A DNA stretch of 64,000 nt from Pseudomonas entomophila (lineage in GTDB: Bacteria > Pseudomonadota > Gammaproteobacteria > Pseudomonadales > Pseudomonadaceae). Positions 16,781-23,460 of the stretch are shown in pieces (the stretch's first letter is position 1; each line of letters starts with the position of its first letter). Position numbers and translations under genes: made by a program. Location of the stretch: positions 1,769,001 through 1,833,000 of the forward strand of contig NZ_CP063832.1 of assembly GCF_023277925.1 (NCBI RefSeq), given 5' to 3'. Under the pieces are notes generated by a model. That model saw only the letters and a list, made by a program, of their open reading frames with translations. It was not told where the DNA came from and ran no database searches.

Positions 16781-17893
16781 ATGGCCTTCAACCGCATCGA
16801 AGAACTCCTCGACGACTATCGCCAAGGCAGAATGGTCCTGCTGGTGGATGACGAGGACCGGGAAAACGAAGGCGACCTGCTGATCGCCGCCGAGCGCTGC
16901 GACGCCCAGGCCATCAACTTCATGGCCCGCGAGGCGCGGGGCCTGATCTGCCTGACCCTGACCGACGAGCACTGCCAGCGCCTGGGCCTCGAGCAGATGG
17001 TGCCGAGCAATGGCAGCGTGTTCAGCACCGCCTTCACAGTGTCGATCGAAGCGGCCAGCGGTGTCACCACCGGCATATCCGCCGCCGACCGGGCGCGCAC
17101 CGTGGCCGCCGCCATGGCGGCTGATGCCCGCCCCGAAGACCTGGTGCAGCCCGGCCACATCTTCCCCTTGCGTGCCCGCGAAGGCGGCGTGCTGACCCGA
17201 GCTGGCCATACCGAGGCCGGTTGCGACCTGGCCCGCCTGGCCGGCTTCAGCCCGGCGTCGGTCATCGTCGAGGTGCTCAACGACGACGGCACCATGGCCC
17301 GGCGCCCGGACCTGGAAGTGTTCGCCGCCCGCCATGGCATCAAGATCGGCACCATCGCCGACCTGATCCACTACCGCCTGAGCACCGAGCAGACCATCAA
17401 GCGCATCGGCGAACGCGAACTGCCCACGGTGCACGGCACCTTTCGCCTGGTCACCTACGAGGACCGCATAGAAGGCGGTGTGCACATGGCCATGGTGATG
17501 GGCGATATCCGCCGCGAACAGCCGGCCCTGGTGCGGGTACACGTGATCGACCCGCTGCGCGACCTGGTGGGGGCCGAATATGCCGGGCCGGCCAACTGGA
17601 CGCTGTGGGCGGCGCTGCAGAAAGTGGCCGAGGAAGGCGCCGGGGTGGTGGTGATCCTGGCCAACCATGAGTCTTCGCAAGCCCTGCTGGAACGGGTGCC
17701 GCAGCTCACACAGCCGATGCGACCCTACCAGCGCGGGCAGTCGAAGGTGTATTCGGAGGTCGGCACCGGTGCGCAGATTCTTCAGGACCTGGGCGTGGGC
17801 AAGCTGCGCCACCTCGGGCCACCGCTGAAATACGTTGGCCTGGCTGGGTATGAGCTGGAAGTGGTGCAGAGTATTCCGTTCGAGGGCAACTGA
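16781..17893 (+). CDS. RibB-type DHBP synthase with degenerate GTP cyclohydrolase II domain
   Basis: Predicted 3,4-dihydroxy-2-butanone-4-phosphate synthase, 370 aa, making the four-carbon riboflavin precursor from ribulose 5-phosphate. N-terminal domain about 1-205 has the active-site signatures DDEDRENEGDLLIAAE, GLICL, TGISAADRARTV, PGHIFPLRAR and RAGHTEAGCDLARLAG. The C-terminal domain about 210-365 has the GTP cyclohydrolase II fold (GTFRLVTYEDRIEG, LVRVHVID, GAQILQDLGV) but lacks the SEC and RCDCG zinc cysteines. In this region it reads DPLRDLVGAEYAG, so the cyclohydrolase half is probably inactive. Such fusions are common in pseudomonads. No FMN riboswitch fits in the 77-nt upstream gap; an 18-bp palindrome there suggests a repressor instead. 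Confidence 0.85.
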   Translation: MAFNRIEELLDDYRQGRMVLLVDDEDRENEGDLLIAAERCDAQAINFMAREARGLICLTLTDEHCQRLGLEQMVPSNGSVFSTAFTVSIEAASGVTTGISAADRARTVAAAMAADARPEDLVQPGHIFPLRAREGGVLTRAGHTEAGCDLARLAGFSPASVIVEVLNDDGTMARRPDLEVFAARHGIKIGTIADLIHYRLSTEQTIKRIGERELPTVHGTFRLVTYEDRIEGGVHMAMVMGDIRREQPALVRVHVIDPLRDLVGAEYAGPANWTLWAALQKVAEEGAGVVVILANHESSQALLERVPQLTQPMRPYQRGQSKVYSEVGTGAQILQDLGVGKLRHLGPPLKYVGLAGYELEVVQSIPFEGN

Positions 17894-17908
17894 TATTTGT
17901 GGTGCCTG

Positions 17909-17966
17909 CAATCGCGGGGCAAGCTCACTTCCACAACCTGTGGGAGCTGGCTTGCCCTGCGATTAC
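17909..17966. repeat. REP palindrome pair
   Basis: Inverted copies CAATCGCGGGGCAAGCTCAC (17909-17928) and GAGCTGGCTTGCCCTGCGAT (17944-17963), between the convergent RibB-type gene and the immunity array. Typical Pseudomonas REP doublet. Confidence 0.7.
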
Positions 17967-18000
17967 GCCACCTTGATTCAGATATTGGCAGGGACAACAG

Positions 18001-18411
18001 CTACCCATGAACGCGATAGAGGCCTACTGCGATGCAGGATAGAAAGAGCCCACCAAGCATCATTACCTCGCCAGCAAACAAGCGCCGCCTGAGGTCTGCT
18101 GGAAAATTTCGCAATTCGAGCCTATCGAGCTCGCCGCGCCTGATGTGAATGCTGGACCAAGCGAGAATCCCACTGACCGCCCCCAGCAAAAGCCATCTAG
18201 ACCCAAAGGCGGTAGTTCCCCAAATGTTTTTCTGAAGTTCAAGCCAACTGCTACTGCGAAGGGCGGTCATGACCCGATCGAAATCACGGCCCCATGCAAG
18301 ATGGGCAATCAAGGCCATTCCTGCCAGGAAACTTGCAATAGGCCCTAAAAGAAAAATCATCTGATAACCCACCCACCAATTACGCGGATTAGGAATCATT
18401 GAGGCATCCAT
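18001..18411 (-). CDS. Putative immunity membrane protein, copy 3
   Basis: Membrane protein of 136 aa, homologous to the products at 19079-19465 and 18503-18899. Shared landmarks in order: a long hydrophobic N-terminal segment (FLLGPIASFLAGMALIAHLA), a Phe-Asp-Arg-Val-Met block, SSSWLELQKNIWG, a second hydrophobic stretch, RRGELD, a basic helix and a final hydrophobic segment. I chose ATG 18411, with GAGG 10 nt upstream; ATG 18399 is also possible. The gene follows a 36-codon frame resembling the end of the PAAR effector. Genes of this size and topology directly behind a PAAR effector usually encode immunity proteins. That role is inference; this copy is the most diverged of the three. Confidence 0.65.
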   Translation of the reverse strand: MDASMIPNPRNWWVGYQMIFLLGPIASFLAGMALIAHLAWGRDFDRVMTALRSSSWLELQKNIWGTTAFGSRWLLLGAVSGILAWSSIHIRRGELDRLELRNFPADLRRRLFAGEVMMLGGLFLSCIAVGLYRVHG

Positions 18412-18506
18412 TCGTATATGACCTCCCCCGTGATTTCTCCAATCTCGTTTCCTGATGGACCAAACCATGGGAAGCTCATCCGATGCCGCCCTATATAAAT
18501 GCTCAT
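18396..18506 (-). CDS. 36-codon frame resembling effector C-terminal tip (remnant)
   Basis: A short frame starts at ATG 18506, overlaps the stop of immunity copy 2 by 4 nt (ATGA), and ends at 18396 inside the start of immunity copy 3. Its C-terminal part, SGNEIGEITGEVIYEWMPQ, matches the tip of the PAAR effector (GGEFGELLYEVVYD) and the remnant at 18892-19020 (GGEVAGKLIYEASND) by the pattern G-E-x-x-G-x-x-I/L-Y-E. It is most likely the leftover 3' end of a duplicated toxin domain. Whether it is translated is unknown. Confidence 0.45.
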   Translation of the reverse strand: MSIYIGRHRMSFPWFGPSGNEIGEITGEVIYEWMPQ

Positions 18507-18899
18507 AGCTTCCCAGACTGTATCAACATGCAAGCAACAATTAACCAACCTGCACCTAGGAATTCCAGAGAGATCGCCAGCTTCATCCGTCGTCTCAGAT
18601 AGACAGGGAAACTTTGACTATCCTCAGGGTCTAGCCACCCCTGTCGAAGTGCCAATTTCGGCCACAGCGCAGCCACTGACATGGCACTCACAACTAGGAA
18701 CCTCGACTTCAGCGTTGACCCCCCATATCTTCACCTCTTCGTACAGACCGCTACTTCGCCGAAAGGAAGTACACATCACTTCGAAGTGACGTTTACTTGC
18801 AATGTGCAATAAAATTATGAGCCCTGAAAGCAGGATCAGAAACGGTGCCACCAAGAAAGCAATCCTGTAGGCCAGGGCCCACTCTCTGAAATCAGTCAT
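18503..18899 (-). pseudogene. Putative immunity membrane protein, copy 2, frameshifted in a G6 tract
   Basis: From ATG 18899 (GAGG 6 nt upstream) the frame encodes MTDFREWALAYRIAFLVAP and on to SSGLYEEVKIWG, matching copy 1, then leaves the family. The other frame resumes with STLKSRFLVVSAMSVAALWP and RQGWLDPED, matching copy 1 (SLRSRALIISAMS, RRGWLDPRD), and ends at 18503. The switch lies in a run of six G (minus strand; C6 at 18719-18724). Removing one G joins the halves as IWG-STLKSR, giving about 131 aa in register with the intact copy. It may be a true pseudogene, a homopolymer sequencing error, or a slippage-prone on/off switch. Confidence 0.75.
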
Positions 18900-19020
18900 T
18901 CGATGCCTCATAGATCAGCTTCCCTGCCACTTCACCACCTTTACCAAGAGATAATTAGCTGCCACCCACAATGGTTATACCGCAGACTGTTTTACCCCAG
19001 AGATCCAATACAACGCCTGA
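18892..19020 (-). pseudogene. Remnant of effector C-terminal domain ahead of immunity copy 2
   Basis: Read on the minus strand from about 19020, the DNA translates as SGVVLDLWGKTVCGITIVGG-Ser-stop, then LSLGKGGEVAGKLIYEASND-stop. The intact PAAR effector ends GPWGKAVCGIALVGGS, then a 15-residue stretch, then GELLYEVVYD-stop. The match WGK-x-VCGI-x-x-VGGS is unmistakable, and an in-frame TAA (18957-18955) breaks the copy. Its final TGA overlaps the immunity copy-2 ATG by 8 nt, exactly as the intact effector overlaps immunity copy 1. No start codon or upstream effector region is present. Confidence 0.7.
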
Positions 19021-19078
19021 CCTGGCCCAATGCATCGCCCCCTTGGCTGCACGCAGGGCTCGCTATGAAAACTACATT

Positions 19079-19465
19079 TCAAAACCGAAAAATATACATG
19101 GACAACAACAATAACACCCCAATAGTAAGGCAATTTATTGCTAATTTAATACGGAATTTCAGGTACTTCGGAAACTCGTCAACATCTCTAGGGTCCAACC
19201 ATCCTCGGCGAACCCCCAGAGATGGCCAGGTGAATGCCGAACTCATCGCCGATATTATTAATGCCCGAGACCGAAGGGAATGTGTTCCCCATACCCTGAT
19301 TTCTTCCTCCAGCCCTGAGCTTCTCCCAAAAGCGCAACACATCACTTGAAAATGGCGGGACCCAGCAATTTGGAGCGTTATAAAAATGCCTGTCAACATG
19401 AGCAGAAATGGAGTACCCAGCAACACAAGCTTGAGGATATTAGGCCAGCCGCTTATATCAATCAT
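19079..19465 (-). CDS. Putative immunity membrane protein, copy 1 (cognate of PAAR effector)
   Basis: Membrane protein of 128 aa. Hydrophobic segments about 10-32 (LVLLGTPFLLMLTGIFITLQ), 60-80 (ALIISAMSSAFTWPSLGV) and 108-126 (LTIGVLLLLSMYIF). The loop between the first two contains SRHFQVMCCAF and SSGLEEEIRVWG, conserved in the two downstream paralogues. ATG 19465 overlaps the effector stop by 8 nt, and GAGG lies 6 nt upstream; ATG 19477 is an alternative also served by GGGGAG. Overlap with the effector gene is the usual arrangement of an effector/immunity pair. A membrane location points to an effector acting on the inner membrane. Immunity activity is inferred. Confidence 0.7.
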   Translation of the reverse strand: MIDISGWPNILKLVLLGTPFLLMLTGIFITLQIAGSRHFQVMCCAFGRSSGLEEEIRVWGTHSLRSRALIISAMSSAFTWPSLGVRRGWLDPRDVDEFPKYLKFRIKLAINCLTIGVLLLLSMYIFRF

Positions 19466-20855
19466 ATACGACCTCATAGAGCAACTCCCCAAACTCACCC
19501 CCGAAGTACTCACCCGACTTCGCCGCAACCAAAGAAGATCCACCGACCAAGGCTATACCGCAGACTGCTTTACCCCAAGGGCCAAGCCTACATACGGCGT
19601 TGGCTGCGTACGACCCTGAAGCAGCTCCCGCTCCAGCGCCTACTACCCCCCCAGAGAAGCTCCCCGTTTCAGTAAAGCGAATTTTCCGGCATTCCTCCGT
19701 CTCTCCTGCGCGACAAGCTTCCTGCACCTTCAAATACGACGCAGCTGCTCCCAGCCCTATCGCCACATACCCACCGTATTTCAAATACCGTGCTGTCTTC
19801 GCCACTTCATCCAGATGCGTGGCATACCCCGGTATCTGTCCCGCTCCACCAGCCTTTTTCCAGTGGTGCACCAAGCGCTTGGGCGATATCCCAAGGTCAC
19901 GGCGCAGGGTGTCGTAGGTGCCCAGGTTCAAGCGTTTGTGCAAGAACGAAGTGCTCAACTGCGCACTGAGCTGCTGATACAGCGCCTGGCGCGATGCGAA
20001 GAACTCTGGGCTTCTGAGGTGCCCCTGCAAGGCGAACTGACGTTGATGCAGCGCTTCAATGCCTTTGAGAGTGTTCTTGACCTGCCCCAGACCTTTTTCA
20101 AGCATGTCTTTGCCCACCCCCATCGAAGTACTTGCACCACTCAGCACACCCGCGATTTCACCGATGTGCTCCATCATGAAATTGGCTTCTTCCTCATCGA
20201 GCATCGCCAGCGCTTGACGCGCACGTTCGGCGGCACGCATCAGCTCCGCTTCTTCGCGGGTGCAGGCGGTGGTGTTCCAGGGGTCGCCAATGATGAACAT
20301 TTCCCCGGCCTTGAACCCTTCGTCGAAGGTCGGGTTCAAGCGCCTCAACCGATTGATCGGCAGCGAAGCCTGGTCCGTGCTCAGGTTTAGCAGCACCCGT
20401 TCACCGGACATGCTGCGCGGCACGATGTAGAAGCCGGGTTCGAGCGCAGCCTGCGAAGGCGAGACGCGGCCCGGCGTAGATATCGCGGAAAATGCCTGGG
20501 CGTTTTCGGCAGCGGGTGCCGGCCGGGCAACGGGGGTTGCAACACCAGGCGTTCGGTTGTGCAAAGCGTTGTCGTGCAATGGTGCCATCACCCTGTTGCT
20601 ACCACTCGGACAGCCACAGGTCACCTGCGCGCCATCCATCACCACTGCCTGGCCGTCGGAAGTGAACCAAGGGACACCCTCGACGACTACGCCTGCTTTG
20701 CCACACCGCGGGCATCGTGTGGTCACATCCCCAACCCGGAGGACCTTGCGCCCGTCATAGATGTAACTACTACCACTGGCAATGCAGACTGCCCCCGTCG
20801 TGGTGACGTCGCCATCGACTGCCTGGCCTTTGCCATCAATATTGGCGCGATTCAT
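19458..20855 (-). CDS. PAAR-domain type VI secretion effector, probable membrane-active C-terminus
   Basis: Protein of 465 aa. Residues about 1-88 form a PAAR spike-tip domain (VTTTGAVCIASG, VLRVGDVTTRCPRCG, VMDGAQVTCGC); these domains sharpen the VgrG spike of type VI secretion systems and carry toxins. Residues 90-200 are a linker ending in a segment with LysM-like spacing (RRLNPTFDEGFKAGEMFIIGDP region). Residues 200-310 are helical and charged (LMRAAERARQALAMLDEEEA). The C-terminus has a hydrophobic segment about 358-376 and a Gly/Ala-rich zipper about 400-440 (GGVVGAGAGAASGSYAANAV), suggesting pore formation. ATG 20855 has AAGGA 8 nt upstream. No vgrG, adaptor or T6SS structural gene lies nearby, so it is an orphan effector. 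The downstream immunity gene overlaps its stop. Confidence 0.75.
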   Translation of the reverse strand: MNRANIDGKGQAVDGDVTTTGAVCIASGSSYIYDGRKVLRVGDVTTRCPRCGKAGVVVEGVPWFTSDGQAVVMDGAQVTCGCPSGSNRVMAPLHDNALHNRTPGVATPVARPAPAAENAQAFSAISTPGRVSPSQAALEPGFYIVPRSMSGERVLLNLSTDQASLPINRLRRLNPTFDEGFKAGEMFIIGDPWNTTACTREEAELMRAAERARQALAMLDEEEANFMMEHIGEIAGVLSGASTSMGVGKDMLEKGLGQVKNTLKGIEALHQRQFALQGHLRSPEFFASRQALYQQLSAQLSTSFLHKRLNLGTYDTLRRDLGISPKRLVHHWKKAGGAGQIPGYATHLDEVAKTARYLKYGGYVAIGLGAAASYLKVQEACRAGETEECRKIRFTETGSFSGGVVGAGAGAASGSYAANAVCRLGPWGKAVCGIALVGGSSLVAAKSGEYFGGEFGELLYEVVYD

Positions 20856-21080
20856 GTGCAGGTTCCTTTTGCTTGGGGAAGCTCGGGAACCTAGCAGGTG
20901 AATTTGCGTGCGTTGGCTGGGCGGTAGCGGAAGAGACGCTTCCTACATCCAGAGAGGAAGTTTCTGCGATCGAGTCGCGGGACAGGTCAGTGAATACGAC
21001 AGGCCCTTGGGCGCAAGGCAATGGTTCGAGTGGCGGCGGCCACATGCCTGGCGATGGCCTGGCAGTGCTCTTGAGATCGA

Positions 21081-21122
21081 GCGCCGCCCGCGCGGCGCAT
21101 CGCGGATAAATCCGCTCCTACA
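21081..21122 (+). repeat. REP element, left half of inverted doublet
   Basis: Begins GCGCCGCCCGCGCGGCGC and ends CGGATAAATCCGCTCCTACA. The reverse complement of 21207-21248 matches it with one mismatch, with 84 nt between, forming a BIME-like doublet. Each half also folds on its own (GCGGATAAATCCGC). Confidence 0.8.
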
Positions 21123-21206
21123 TTCGTTGCAACGTGCCTATGCCTGGCAGGCCATGGTTGTCCGCCTTGTTGGTATGACGCGATCTATCGATTGGCGCTA
21201 CCGCCC

Positions 21207-21248
21207 TGTAGGAGCGGATTTATCCGCGATGCGCCGCGCAGGCGGCGC
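21207..21248 (-). repeat. REP element, right half of inverted doublet
   Basis: TGTAGGAGCGGATTTATCCG followed by a GCGCCGCGCAGGCGGCGC hairpin. It is the inverted near-identical partner of 21081-21122. No REP-associated transposase gene is present in the window. Confidence 0.8.
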
Positions 21249-21356
21249 TCGGCCTCAGCGGCGCTGCAACGCCAACGCCGCCCCCCTAGAAGGGTTCTCC
21301 GCCATCCGTGGGTAATCCGCTGATGGCCGGTCGCGCCGTCCTCTTGCGAAAAGTTT

Positions 21357-21381
21357 GGAATACCATAATATGATATCCCGT
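21357..21381. promoter_or_regulatory. AT-rich imperfect palindrome, operator candidate for ABC importer
   Basis: GGAATACCATAAT (21358-21370) agrees at 12 of 13 positions with half of the palindrome at 16741-16753 (GGTATACCATAAT), and is followed by ATGATATCC, an imperfect inverted arm. It stands out as AT-rich in a GC-rich gap. It may bind the same GntR-type regulator. Confidence 0.4.
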
Positions 21382-21514
21382 AGACCTTAAAGACTGCCGG
21401 CCACACCTACACTTCAGAAACGGCCACGCATCACCCGTTTGTAGCTGCTCCCCGAACACATTTGGCGGGCGCCAGAAGCCCGCCTCGAATAACAAAAGCA
21501 ACGAGGGCGTAACC

Positions 21515-22540
21515 ATGCTGTTGAGCAAACGAGTCACCGCAGTGCTGGCTGCCAGCCTGCTGACCTTGGCCTGCCAGGCCACCCAGGCGGCCGACAGCCT
21601 GAACTTCGTCAGCTGGGGCGGCACCACCCAGGACGCGCAGAAACAGGCATGGGCCGAGCCCTTCTCCAAGGCCAGCAACATCAAGGTCGTGCAGGATGGC
21701 CCCACCGACTACGGCAAGCTCAAGGCCATGGTCGAAAGCGGCAACGTGCAATGGGATGTGGTCGACGTGGAAGCCGACTTCGCCCTGCGCGCCGCCAGCG
21801 AAGGCCTGCTCGAACCCCTCGACTTCAGCGCCATCCAGCGCGAGCGCATCGACCCGCGCTTCGTCTCCGACCACGGTGTCGGCTCGTTCTTCTTCTCCTT
21901 CGTGCTCGGTTACAACGAAGGTAAGCTCGGCACCAACAAGCCGGTGGACTGGACCGCGCTGTTCGACACCAAGACCTACCCCGGCAAACGCGCCCTGTAC
22001 AAATGGCCGAGCCCCGGCGTGCTGGAACTCGCTCTACTGGCCGATGGCGTCCCGGCCGACAAGCTCTACCCACTGGACCTGGACCGCGCCTTCAAGAAAC
22101 TCGACACCATCAAGAAAGATATCGTCTGGTGGGGCGGCGGCGCTCAGTCGCAACAGTTGCTGGCCTCGGGTGAGGCTTCGCTGGGTCAGTTCTGGAACGG
22201 CCGCGTGCATGCCCTGCAACAGGACGGCGCGCCGGTCGGGGTGAGCTGGAAGCAGAACCTGGTCATGGCCGATTTCCTGATCATCCCCAAGGGCGCGAAA
22301 AACAAGGACGCGGCCATGAAGTTCCTGGCCAACGCCAGCAGCGCCAAGGGCCAGGCCGACTTCGCCAACCTCACCGCCTACGCCCCGGTCAACCTCGACA
22401 GCGTCAGCCAGCTGGACCCGAAGCTGGCCCCCGACCTGCCCACCGCCCATGCCCCGGACCAGGTGACCCTGGACTTCGCTTACTGGGCGAAGAACGGCCA
22501 GGCCATCGCCGCCCGCTGGAATGAGTGGTTGGTCAAATGA
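21515..22540 (+). CDS. Polyamine-type ABC importer, periplasmic substrate-binding protein
   Basis: Secreted binding protein of 341 aa resembling the PotD/PotF group. Signal peptide 1-26 (AVLAASLLTLACQATQA-A). The mature protein begins DSLNFVSWGGTTQDAQKQAW, the typical first beta strand and loop of this family, with KVVQDGPTDYGKLKAMVESG, WDVVDVEADFAL, VLGYNEGKL and PVDWTALFDTKTYPGKRALY further on. GAGG lies 9 nt before ATG 21515. First gene of a four-gene importer operon; its stop overlaps the next start by 4 nt (ATGA). The ligand is a small cationic or related compound by family, not resolvable from sequence. An imperfect GntR-like site lies upstream. Confidence 0.85.
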   Translation: MLLSKRVTAVLAASLLTLACQATQAADSLNFVSWGGTTQDAQKQAWAEPFSKASNIKVVQDGPTDYGKLKAMVESGNVQWDVVDVEADFALRAASEGLLEPLDFSAIQRERIDPRFVSDHGVGSFFFSFVLGYNEGKLGTNKPVDWTALFDTKTYPGKRALYKWPSPGVLELALLADGVPADKLYPLDLDRAFKKLDTIKKDIVWWGGGAQSQQLLASGEASLGQFWNGRVHALQQDGAPVGVSWKQNLVMADFLIIPKGAKNKDAAMKFLANASSAKGQADFANLTAYAPVNLDSVSQLDPKLAPDLPTAHAPDQVTLDFAYWAKNGQAIAARWNEWLVK

Positions 22541-23454
22541 AAGTCGCCATCAACGCCCTGCACAGTGCGCAAGGTGCCCCCAGCGGCACCGGCGCACCCA
22601 CGGCGGCCCCGCGCCGCCAACCCCTGGCCCAGCGCTGGCGCGGCAGCCGCAACCTGCTGCCAGCGCTGCTGTTCCTGGGGCTGTTCTTCTTCGCGCCGCT
22701 GATCGGCTTGCTGCTGCGCGGGGTACTGGAGCCCGTGCCGGGCCTGGGCAACTACGAACAGCTGTTCGCCAACTCGGCCTATGCCCGGGTGCTGTTCAAC
22801 ACCTTCTCGGTGGCCGGCCTGGTCACCCTGATCAGCGTGCTGCTGGGTTTCCCGCTGGCCTGGGCAATCACCCTGGTGCCACGGGGCTGGGGCCGCTGGC
22901 TGCTGAATATCGTGCTGCTGTCGATGTGGACCAGCCTGCTGGCGCGCACCTATTCCTGGCTGGTGCTGCTGCAGGCGTCGGGGGTGATCAACAAGGCGCT
23001 GATGGCACTGGGCATCGTCGACGCGCCGCTGGAGATGGTGCACAACCTCACCGGCGTGGTGATCGGCATGAGCTACATCATGGTGCCGTTCATCGTCCTG
23101 CCGCTGCAGGCGACCATGCAGGCCATCGACCCGATGGTGCTGCAGGCTGGCGCCATCTGCGGCGCCAGCCCCTGGACCAACTTCTGGAAGGTGTTCATCC
23201 CGCTGTGCCGCTCGGGCCTGTTCTCCGGGGCGCTGATGGTGTTCGTCATGTCGCTGGGGTACTACGTGACCCCGGCGCTGCTCGGTGGTGCGCAGAACAT
23301 GATGCTGCCGGAGTTCATCGTCCAGCAGGTGCAGTCGTTCCTCAACTGGGGCCTGGCCAGCGCCGCCGCCGCGTTGCTGGTGTTGATCACCCTGGTGCTC
23401 TTCTACTTCTACCTGAAGCTGCAACCGGAATCCCCGGTCGGCAACGCGAGGTAA
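22537..23454 (+). CDS. Polyamine-type ABC importer permease 1 (PotB/PotH-like)
   Basis: Inner-membrane permease of 305 aa. A Pro/Arg-rich cytoplasmic N-terminus (about 1-35) precedes six membrane segments beginning LLPALLFLGLFFFAPL. The cytoplasmic coupling loop, which docks on the ATPase, reads LQAGAICGASPWTNFWKVFIPL (the EAA-G region, about residues 200-222). ATG 22537 overlaps the binding-protein stop; an in-frame start 12 nt earlier is possible but lacks a better ribosome site. It partners with the second permease, 6 nt downstream. Confidence 0.87.
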   Translation: MKVAINALHSAQGAPSGTGAPTAAPRRQPLAQRWRGSRNLLPALLFLGLFFFAPLIGLLLRGVLEPVPGLGNYEQLFANSAYARVLFNTFSVAGLVTLISVLLGFPLAWAITLVPRGWGRWLLNIVLLSMWTSLLARTYSWLVLLQASGVINKALMALGIVDAPLEMVHNLTGVVIGMSYIMVPFIVLPLQATMQAIDPMVLQAGAICGASPWTNFWKVFIPLCRSGLFSGALMVFVMSLGYYVTPALLGGAQNMMLPEFIVQQVQSFLNWGLASAAAALLVLITLVLFYFYLKLQPESPVGNAR

Positions 23455-23460
23455 GCCGCC

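Larger units (their letters stand above)
20856..21514. other. Intergenic region with REP doublet and ABC-operon promoter
   Basis: 659 bases without a convincing gene. It contains the inverted REP pair at 21081-21250 and, 134 nt before the importer operon, an AT-rich segment (21357-21381) with the GGAATACCATAAT motif. The operon Shine-Dalgarno GAGG is about 21503-21506. Nothing recognisable was seen in 20856-21080, and it probably carries the promoter of the PAAR gene. Confidence 0.6.

Noticed and set aside
19079..19675. Plus-strand frames opposite the immunity genes and PAAR end
   Set aside because: They are antisense to overlapping, mutually consistent minus-strand genes and contain no recognisable features.
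20856..21514. Short open frames in the REP region
   Set aside because: They run through REP palindromes, lack ribosome sites and show no family resemblance.
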